From the NCBI RefSeq assembly GCF_018502625.1, contig NZ_CP075566.1, positions 3,210,001-3,274,000 on the forward strand: a stretch of 64,000 bases of DNA. Reading direction: 5' to 3'. Below the pieces are notes generated by a model, which was not told the DNA's origin, ran no database searches, and was given only the letters and a program-made list of their open reading frames with translations. The stretch is from Pseudomonas hormoni (GTDB lineage: Bacteria > Pseudomonadota > Gammaproteobacteria > Pseudomonadales > Pseudomonadaceae). Below are positions 58,405-64,000 of the stretch, one piece after another (positions within the stretch are counted from its first letter, which is position 1; each line of letters opens with the position of its first letter). The translations under genes were made by a program, and so were the position numbers.

Positions 58405-59169
58405 ATGAATCAGCGTAAAACCGGCTACGCCCCCGTCAACGGCCTGCGGATCTATTTCGAGATTCACGGCGCTGCGAACCCCACTCAACCGCTCCTCGTC
58501 CTGCTGCATGGCGGCGGCGATACCGTCGAGACGTCGTTCGGCCAGATCCTGCCGGTGCTGGCGGCCGAGCGTCAGGTCATTGCCGTTGAGCAACAGGGTT
58601 ATGGACACACGGCGGACATCGTCGACCGTCCGTTCAGCTTCGAGCAATCCGCGGACGACACGGCGGCATTGCTCGCGTATCTGCACATCGAGCAAGCGGA
58701 CCTGTTCGGTTTCAGCAATGGCGGCACCATCGCCTTGCAGGTGGCGATCAGGCATCCGAACGCCGTGCGCAAGATCGTGGCGGCGTCCGCGCTGGTCAAT
58801 CGCGCCGGCGCCTATCCGTGGCTCTGGGAAGCGATGGCCAACGCCACGCTGGAGAACATGCCGCCGCACTTGCAGGAGGCGTATCTCAAGGTCGCGCCGC
58901 AGCCCGGGAACCTGCGGCTGATGCACGACAAGGCAGCCCGGCGCATGCGCGATTTCAAGGACATCCCCGACGACGATATCCGCCGCATCACCGCGCCGAC
59001 ATTGGTAGTGGTCGGCGACGCCGACGTCATCCGCCCCGAACATGCCGTGGAGATGTTCCGGCTCCTGGCGCACGCGCAGCTTGTTGTGCTCCCTGGCACC
59101 GATCACCTGCAGGTGACGGCGCGCACCGAATGGCTGGTGCCGATGATCGACGCGTTTCTCGATGCCTGA
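58405..59169 (+). CDS. Alpha/beta hydrolase
   Basis: The 254-residue protein starts at 58405 (MNQRKTGYAPVNGLRIYFEI; GGAG upstream). It has LLVLLHGGGDTVETSF (oxyanion HGGG), the nucleophile motif ADLFGFSNGGTIALQVA (GFSNGG), the acid in VVGDADVIRPEHA and the His in LPGTDHLQV. It is a standard cytoplasmic esterase or hydrolase. The pattern is close to proline-iminopeptidase-like and 3-oxoadipate-enol-lactonase-like members; the exact substrate is unknown. It lies between the MHS transporter and repeat protein B. Confidence 0.88.
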   Translation: MNQRKTGYAPVNGLRIYFEIHGAANPTQPLLVLLHGGGDTVETSFGQILPVLAAERQVIAVEQQGYGHTADIVDRPFSFEQSADDTAALLAYLHIEQADLFGFSNGGTIALQVAIRHPNAVRKIVAASALVNRAGAYPWLWEAMANATLENMPPHLQEAYLKVAPQPGNLRLMHDKAARRMRDFKDIPDDDIRRITAPTLVVVGDADVIRPEHAVEMFRLLAHAQLVVLPGTDHLQVTARTEWLVPMIDAFLDA

Positions 59170-59360
59170 AAACGGGCGCCAATGCCCGCTTTCAGAGGTT
59201 CACCCCTGACTGCAGCGTGCCCCCGGCAGGCTGGCGCGATTGGAATCCGTGGACCATTGCCAGCGTCGATAGTCACCATCAATTCAATGAAGTTCTCATA
59301 AAAAATCCGCGGCGTAACATCAGCTCCATACCAAACAACTACACCCCGGAGCACACCATC

Positions 59361-59801
59361 ATGAAACGCCAACTCTTCCTCAGCATCGCTTTCTCGGTTT
59401 TTGCAGTTAACGCTTTCGCCGCTTCCTCTGCTCACCCGGTTGTCGCTGAAGGCGGCTCGGATCGTCTGATTGAAAGCCGTGTGGCTGAGGGTGGTTCGGA
59501 TCGTCTGATCGAAAACCGCGTCGCCGAAGGTGGCTCCGACCGCCTGATCGAAAACCGCGTCGCTGAAGGTGGTTCCGACCGTCTGATCGAGAACCGCGTC
59601 GCTGAAGGTGGTTCCGACCGCCTGATCGAAAACCGCGTTGCTGAAGGTGGTTCCGACCGTCTGATCGAAAACCGCGTCGCTGAAGGTGGTTCCGACCGTC
59701 TGATCGAAAGCCGCGTCGCTGAAGGTGGTTCCGACCGTCTGATCGAAAGCCGCATTGCCGAAGGTGGTTCCGACCGCCTGATCGAAAGCCGCGCCGTATG
59801 A
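59361..59801 (+). CDS. Repeat protein with nine 13-residue units ('phage infection protein'), copy B
   Basis: The 146-residue exported paralog of the protein at 54612-54974 has the same signal peptide with one change (MKRQLF for MNRQLF) and nine repeats (VAEGGSDRLIENR/ESR; the last starts IAEGG). It ends AV. The 39-bp unit number differs by two from copy A. About 90 bp of upstream sequence and the terminator also match copy A, so this is a duplication of the whole transcription unit. Function is unknown. Confidence 0.88.
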   Translation: MKRQLFLSIAFSVFAVNAFAASSAHPVVAEGGSDRLIESRVAEGGSDRLIENRVAEGGSDRLIENRVAEGGSDRLIENRVAEGGSDRLIENRVAEGGSDRLIENRVAEGGSDRLIESRVAEGGSDRLIESRIAEGGSDRLIESRAV

Positions 59802-59828
59802 ATGAATAGCCCTACCGAAGTACTCAAC

Positions 59829-59859
59829 AAAAAGCCCGGCCTCACCCGCCGGGCTTTTT
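59829..59859 (+). terminator. Intrinsic terminator of repeat protein B
   Basis: AAAAAGCCCGGC / GCCGGGCTTTTT with a CTCACCC loop. It has the same stem as the terminator of copy A (55002-55033) with a changed loop. Confidence 0.9.
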
Positions 59860-59954
59860 CGTGCACAAATAAAATCAGCTCTCCCTTAATGCCTCTGTCG
59901 CACCTGTGATACATAGCACCTGATTGCGAGTCCCGTACCCAATGAGGTTTGCCC

Positions 59955-60524
59955 ATGTTGTGTTCCCCACGCCTGCCGCTGCTGCTGACCTGCGCCCTCT
60001 CCGGATTACTCGCTTGCGGCGCGCAAGCCGGCACGCCTTCCCCGGCGCCCGCCAGTCTGCAACCGCTGCTGGTGACGATGAACGAACGCCTGAATATTGG
60101 TGATCTGGTGGCGCTGACCAAATGGGACAGCCGCAAACCGATCCAGGACAGCGCCCGGGAAGCGCAAGTCATCTCCAACGCCAGGAAGCAGGCGGTTACC
60201 CGCAAACTCGACCCGGACGAGGTCGCCGAGTTGATCGCCGCACAGATCGAAGCCAACAAGCTGGTGCAATATGGACTGCTCGCGCAATGGCAAGCAGCGG
60301 GCAAGGCGCCTGACGTGCCACGGCCCGACCTTGCCAGGCAAATCCGCCCACGGCTGGATGAGCTGCAAAACCGCCTGTTGCAGTACTACGCCGATTTCGC
60401 GCCCTATCGCAAAGACCCGAACTGCGCCCAATGGCTGGCCAAAGAGCGGTCCGCGCTGATCAAGGATGCCCTGCATGGACAGGCTCTGATCCGCGCCACC
60501 GGGGATTTGTGCGTGACGAATTGA
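59955..60524 (+). CDS. Periplasmic chorismate mutase (AroQ-gamma type)
   Basis: The 189-residue exported enzyme starts at 59955 (GAGG 7 bp upstream; MLCSPRLPLLLTCALSGLLA signal). The AroQ helix motif is LQPLLVTMNERLNIGDLVAL then TKWDSRKPIQDSAREAQVIS. It carries the active-site Arg and Lys (R of NERL, K of TKWDSRKPI) and the Glu/Gln of REAQVI. The C-terminal Cys pair (KDPNCAQWL and TGDLCVTN) resembles the disulfide of secreted AroQ-gamma enzymes. It converts chorismate to prephenate outside the cytoplasm. It is convergent with the cytochrome c gene. Confidence 0.9.
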   Translation: MLCSPRLPLLLTCALSGLLACGAQAGTPSPAPASLQPLLVTMNERLNIGDLVALTKWDSRKPIQDSAREAQVISNARKQAVTRKLDPDEVAELIAAQIEANKLVQYGLLAQWQAAGKAPDVPRPDLARQIRPRLDELQNRLLQYYADFAPYRKDPNCAQWLAKERSALIKDALHGQALIRATGDLCVTN

Positions 60525-60528
60525 TGGG

Positions 60529-60918
60529 CTACTGCGGCTGAAACGTCTGCAAGTACGCCAGCACATCCTCGATCTTCTCCGGATCGCTGAGTCCCCAGAA
60601 AATCATCCGGGTACCGGGCACCACTTTCTTCGGTGCTTCGAGGTAAGCCGTCAGTGTCTCGCGGGTCCAGACAATGCCGGCGGATTTCATCGCGTCGGAG
60701 TATTGGTAGTCCGCCACGCTTGCCGAAGGACGCCCGAAAATGCCATTGAGTTGTGGGCCGAAACCGCCCCGCGCCGACTCGCCCACTTGATGGCAGCCGC
60801 CGCAGATCCGCGTGAACAGTTTCGCCCCGGCTTCAACATCCCCCGCCGCTGCCACCGGTGTGCAAAATGCCCCTGCCGTCAGTGTTAGGACGAAGGTGAG
60901 GGCTACAGCTTTCATCAT
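60529..60918 (-). CDS. Class I cytochrome c
   Basis: The 129-residue periplasmic cytochrome starts at 60918 (GGGA upstream) with the signal MMKAVALTFVLTLTAGAFC. The heme attachment site is FTRICGGCHQVGE (CxxCH). The axial Met is probably in VVPGTRMIFWGLSDP (GTRMxFxG), and the last helix is EKIEDVLAYLQTF. It is a mono-heme cytochrome c of the c2/c550 type (about 100 mature residues) that shuttles electrons in the periplasm. No oxidase partner is adjacent. Confidence 0.92.
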   Translation of the reverse strand: MMKAVALTFVLTLTAGAFCTPVAAAGDVEAGAKLFTRICGGCHQVGESARGGFGPQLNGIFGRPSASVADYQYSDAMKSAGIVWTRETLTAYLEAPKKVVPGTRMIFWGLSDPEKIEDVLAYLQTFQPQ

Positions 60919-61103
60919 GTTCGGTTCCCGTGGGGTCAATCGGCGCACCCGGTGCATTTTCGCGCCTACCTTACCCGATTGCGAACGCCCGACGGGCACT
61001 GGTCACTCAAACATCGGCGTGCGTGCGAGTCTCCTAAAATGAATCGTGAGACTTGCACGGTTGCCAGCCCCTGGCAGCACCGTCGCGAGAGGAGGTGTTC
61101 GAG

Positions 61104-61589
61104 ATGCAACTCATCACGCAGAAAATCGACAAGCCGCAAGACACGAATTTCATTCTGGGCCAGACCCACTTCATCAAATCTGTCGAGGACATTCATGAAG
61201 CGTTGATCAACACGGTGCCGGGCATCCGCTTCGGCGTGGCCTTTTGCGAAGCCTCGGGCAAATGCCTGGTGCGATGGTCCGGCACCGATCCCGCCATGAT
61301 CGAACTGGCCCAGAGGAATGCAAAAGCCATCGGCGCCGGGCACAGCTTCATCATTTTCCTGGGCGACGGCTTCTACCCGCTGAACATATTGAACACGGTC
61401 AAGACGGTTCCTGAGGTGTGCCGGATCTTTTGCGCAACCGCCAACCCCACCGAAGTGGTGCTCGCCGAGACAGCACAGGGACGCGCGATTCTCGGTGTGG
61501 TGGATGGCTTCTGTGCCACGGATATTGAAGGCGATGAAGACATCCTGTGGCGCAAGAACCTGTTGCGGCAGATTGGCTACAAGCTGTGA
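61104..61589 (+). CDS. Adenosine-specific kinase-like protein (DUF355)
   Basis: The 161-residue protein follows a strong ribosome site (GAGGAGG). It begins MQLITQKIDKPQDTNFILGQ and contains FIKSVEDIHEALINTVPGIR and HSFIIFLGDGFYPLNILNTV, the characteristic pattern of PF04008 (adenosine-specific kinase, first described from Pyrobaculum). It ends with RGAILGVVDG-like AILGVVDGF and LLRQIGYKL. Kinase activity is known only for archaeal relatives; a bacterial role is uncertain. It is monocistronic. Confidence 0.88.
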   Translation: MQLITQKIDKPQDTNFILGQTHFIKSVEDIHEALINTVPGIRFGVAFCEASGKCLVRWSGTDPAMIELAQRNAKAIGAGHSFIIFLGDGFYPLNILNTVKTVPEVCRIFCATANPTEVVLAETAQGRAILGVVDGFCATDIEGDEDILWRKNLLRQIGYKL

Positions 61590-61748
61590 ATTTAGCGGCT
61601 CATAAGGACTTGCAGTTTTCAACAGTAGGCTAAGCTTGGATCAGCTCATTGCTCACGATGCTCGATTCTGCAGGGTTTTGGTTGTTCTGGAGAGCGTCTG
61701 CAACAGCTATCTCAGACAGGCCCAACCCTTTCACGCAGGATTGACGTG

Positions 61749-63122
61749 ATGACCGAGCCCCTCCTCAGTTTTGATGCGCTCAAGCGCGCTGCTGCCGCTG
61801 GTGAAATCGATACCGTATTGGTCTGCATGGTCGACATGCAGGGACGCCTGGTGGGCAAGCGATTCCAGGTCGAGTTTTTCATCGACAGTGGTCACGAAGA
61901 AACTCACTGCTGCAATTACCTGCTGGCCGACGATATCGACATGGAGCCAGTGCCGGGTTACGCCGCGGCCAGTTGGAGCAAGGGCTATGGCGACTTCGTC
62001 CTCAAGCCCGACATGTCCACGCTGCGGCGCGTGCCCTGGCTGGAATGCACGGCGCTGGTGCTGTGCGACGTGCTTGATCATCACCATCGAAAAGACTTGC
62101 CGCACAGCCCTCGGGCGATTCTGAAAAGGCAGGTCGAGCGCCTGCGCGAACGCGGCTACACCGGCATGTTCGCCTCGGAACTCGAGTTCTATCTGTTCGA
62201 TGAGAGCTACGAGGCGATCCACCAGCGCAACTATCACCAACCGAAAACCGCCGGCCATTACATCGAGGATTACAACATCCTGCAGACCACCCGCGAGGAG
62301 CCGGTGCTGCGGGCGATTCGCAAGCATCTGCAGGCCTCGGGCATTCCCGTGGAAAACTCCAAGGGTGAATGGGGGCCGGGCCAGGAAGAAATCAACATTC
62401 GTTACGCCGATGCCATGACCATGGCCGACCACCACGTCATCATCAAACACGCCTGCAAAGAGATCGCACAGTTGCAAGGCAAGGCGATCACGTTCATGGC
62501 CAAGTGGCGCTATGACGCCGCCGGCTCCAGCAGCCATATCCATAATTCGTTGTGGGACAAGAACGCCAAGAAGCCACTGTTCTTCGACGCGAAAGCCGAG
62601 TTCGGCATGTCGAAATTGATGCGTGCCTGGGTCGCCGGGCAGCTCAAGTACGCCAACGACATCACCTGTTTTCTCGCGCCCTACATCAATTCATACAAGC
62701 GCTTCCAGGCCGGCACCTTCGCGCCGACGCGGGCGGTGTGGAGCCGGGACAATCGCACCGCCGGCTTTCGTTTGTGCGCCGAAGGCAGCAAAGCCATCCG
62801 CATCGAATGCCGCATCGGCGGTGCCGACCTTAACCCTTACCTGGCCTTCGCTGCGCTGATCGCGGCGGGCCTGGCCGGTGTCGACGAGAAGCTCGAACTC
62901 GCGGCGCCGTTCGAGGGCGATGCCTACCTCGACGAGCATCTGCCGGAAGTGTCGAAAACCCTGCGCGACGCCTGCTCCGCACTCAAGGGGTCGAGCATGT
63001 TGCGCGAGGCGTTCGGCGATGAAGTGGTCGATCACTACGTGCACACCGCCGAGTGGGAGCAGAAAGAGTACGACCGGCGGATCACCGACTGGGAACTGCA
63101 GCGCGGCTTCGAGCGCTATTGA
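61749..63122 (+). CDS. Glutamine synthetase family protein (gamma-glutamylamine synthetase-like)
   Basis: The 457-residue enzyme starts at 61749 (AGGA 8 bp upstream) and has the GS fold. The beta-grasp N-terminal part is followed by ASELEFYLFD (Glu metal ligands), WGPGQEEINIRY, ITFMAKWRYDAAGSSSHIHN and RIECRIGGADLNPYLAFAAL. It belongs to the GS-III-like group (PuuA/SpuI relatives) that glutamylates polyamines or other amines instead of ammonia. The adjacent aldehyde dehydrogenase is consistent with a gamma-glutamylated amine catabolic pathway. The exact amine is unknown. Confidence 0.9.
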   Translation: MTEPLLSFDALKRAAAAGEIDTVLVCMVDMQGRLVGKRFQVEFFIDSGHEETHCCNYLLADDIDMEPVPGYAAASWSKGYGDFVLKPDMSTLRRVPWLECTALVLCDVLDHHHRKDLPHSPRAILKRQVERLRERGYTGMFASELEFYLFDESYEAIHQRNYHQPKTAGHYIEDYNILQTTREEPVLRAIRKHLQASGIPVENSKGEWGPGQEEINIRYADAMTMADHHVIIKHACKEIAQLQGKAITFMAKWRYDAAGSSSHIHNSLWDKNAKKPLFFDAKAEFGMSKLMRAWVAGQLKYANDITCFLAPYINSYKRFQAGTFAPTRAVWSRDNRTAGFRLCAEGSKAIRIECRIGGADLNPYLAFAALIAAGLAGVDEKLELAAPFEGDAYLDEHLPEVSKTLRDACSALKGSSMLREAFGDEVVDHYVHTAEWEQKEYDRRITDWELQRGFERY

Positions 63123-63129
63123 GAACATC

Positions 63130-64000
63130 ATGACGGCCAAGGTTCAGCTCATCTCACCGGTCGATGGCCGGGTGTATGTCGAACGCGATTGCGCCGATGC
63201 GGCGCAAGTCGAGCAGGCGCTGACGACGGCGGCCACCGCACAGGTTTTATGGCAGCGCCGGCCGCTGAGCGAACGTGCTGCCTTATGTACCGCCGCCGTT
63301 GACGCGATGCTGTCGATGCAGGCGGATATCGTGCCGGAACTGGCCTGGCAGATGGGCCGACCGGTGCGCTACGGCGCCGGTGAGTTGCGCGGCTTTGCAG
63401 AGCGTGCCCGCCACATGATCGCTATCGCGCCTGATGCGTTGGCCGCGGTAGAGCCCGCGCCTGTTGCGGGTTTTCGGCGCTTTATCAAACGCGAACCGTT
63501 GGGCACGGTGCTGGTGGTCGCGCCGTGGAATTATCCGTACCTGACGGCGGTGAATACGATCATCCCGGCACTGATGGCCGGCAACAGCGTGATCCTCAAA
63601 CACGCCACGCAAACGCTGCTGGTCGGTGAACGTTTCGCTGAAGCCATGCGCCGCGCCAAGCTGCCTGACGGGCTGTTCCGTAACTTGCTGCTCGACCATC
63701 AGCAGACATCCGAGATCATCGCTTCGGGCCGCGTGCACCAAGTGAACTTCACTGGTTCGGTCGAGGCCGGCAAAGCCATGGAATCCGCTGCCACAGGGCG
63801 ATTCATCGGTGTAGGCCTGGAGCTCGGCGGCAAAGACCCGGCCTACGTTCGCGCCGACGCCAACCTTGAACATGCGGTAGAAAACCTGGTGGACGGCAGC
63901 TTCTTCAATTCCGGGCAAAGCTGCTGCGCCATCGAGCGCATCTATGTCGATCAAAAAATCTATCCGGCATTTGTCGAGCGCTTCATCGCCCTGACGGGCC
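63130..64000 (+). CDS. Aldehyde dehydrogenase family protein (partial, C-terminus beyond window)
   Basis: The 290 visible residues start MTAKVQLISPVDGRVYVERD 8 bp after the GS-like gene. They show VVAPWNYPYLTAVNTIIPAL (NAD-binding), HQVNFTGSVEAGKAM, the general base Glu in GVGLELGGKDPAYV and the nucleophile Cys in SFFNSGQSCCAIER. The frame is open to the right edge. It probably oxidises the (glutamylated) aminoaldehyde produced downstream of the GS-like enzyme. It is operonic with it. Confidence 0.93.
   Translation, partial: MTAKVQLISPVDGRVYVERDCADAAQVEQALTTAATAQVLWQRRPLSERAALCTAAVDAMLSMQADIVPELAWQMGRPVRYGAGELRGFAERARHMIAIAPDALAAVEPAPVAGFRRFIKREPLGTVLVVAPWNYPYLTAVNTIIPALMAGNSVILKHATQTLLVGERFAEAMRRAKLPDGLFRNLLLDHQQTSEIIASGRVHQVNFTGSVEAGKAMESAATGRFIGVGLELGGKDPAYVRADANLEHAVENLVDGSFFNSGQSCCAIERIYVDQKIYPAFVERFIALTG

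Noticed and set aside
59432..60304. 290-codon minus-strand ORF across repeat gene B
   Set aside because: It is the antisense reading of the 39-bp repeat, which has no stop in any unit; the plus-strand frame has a signal peptide, ribosome site and terminator.

Overview
The window reads as chromosomal DNA of a Pseudomonas, most likely of the P. fluorescens/putida side of the genus. The basis is GC-rich coding sequence, GGAG-type ribosome binding sites, REP-type palindromes, and families typical of the genus: a DUF2986 micro-protein, 13-residue repeat 'phage infection' proteins, periplasmic chorismate mutase, and OhrR/Ohr. No rRNA or tRNA gene and no CRISPR array was recognised. It is mostly accessory or niche-adaptation DNA rather than a housekeeping block.

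Layout. 1-5.5 kb: a minus-strand operon with an Ntn-hydrolase/acyltransferase (C45-like) followed by a complete dipeptide-type ABC importer; the binding protein is cut by the left edge. 5.9-13.1 kb: a DUF2986 micro-protein, a patatin-like lipoprotein gene with an in-frame stop, a secreted alpha/beta hydrolase, a QEGLA/DUF1704-type protein, a luciferase-like monooxygenase with a LysR regulator, and a truncated cupin gene. 13.2-18.3 kb: an LMW-phosphatase/ArsC-like protein, an orphan ParA divergent from a CHAD protein, a class V aminotransferase, and a secreted Cys-rich tandem-repeat protein.

19.2-23.1 kb is an AT-richer island with a tight four-gene operon: a membrane protein, a DUF1257-DUF2997-like fusion, a minimal radical SAM protein and a Ycf46-like AAA+ ATPase. 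Downstream lies what looks like the start of a dead IS5-type element. This is the strongest candidate for a poorly described system. 23.5-34 kb holds a GAF-GAF-GGDEF-EAL protein, an epoxide hydrolase, and many small orphans (zinc ribbons, DUF4287, DUF3885, a P-loop kinase). 34-41 kb holds LysR/azoR, a methyltransferase, a TetR regulator, a cytochrome-oxidase-like membrane protein, and a small-protein/KaiC/histidine-kinase operon.

41.1-46 kb is an organic-peroxide/epoxide detoxification cluster: ohrR, ohr, a broken ohr, a Tat-exported epoxide hydrolase, another ohr and a LysR gene preceded by a coupled 29-codon ORF. Three copies of one 11-bp motif lie at the promoters. 46-54.5 kb: a Sel1 lipoprotein, membrane and VOC/DHFR-like proteins, a GFA protein, an Xre-RES toxin-antitoxin pair, and a DUF2235 (Tle1-like) lipase gene with a DUF2931 lipoprotein; the lipase frame has a TGA at codon 13. 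54.5-60 kb: two near-identical 39-bp-repeat genes with duplicated promoters and terminators flank a REP doublet, a cupin, an MHS transporter and a hydrolase. 60-64 kb: chorismate mutase, cytochrome c, an adenosine-specific kinase-like protein, a glutamine-synthetase-family enzyme and an aldehyde dehydrogenase cut by the right edge.

Family names come from reading motifs by eye; no database search was run.
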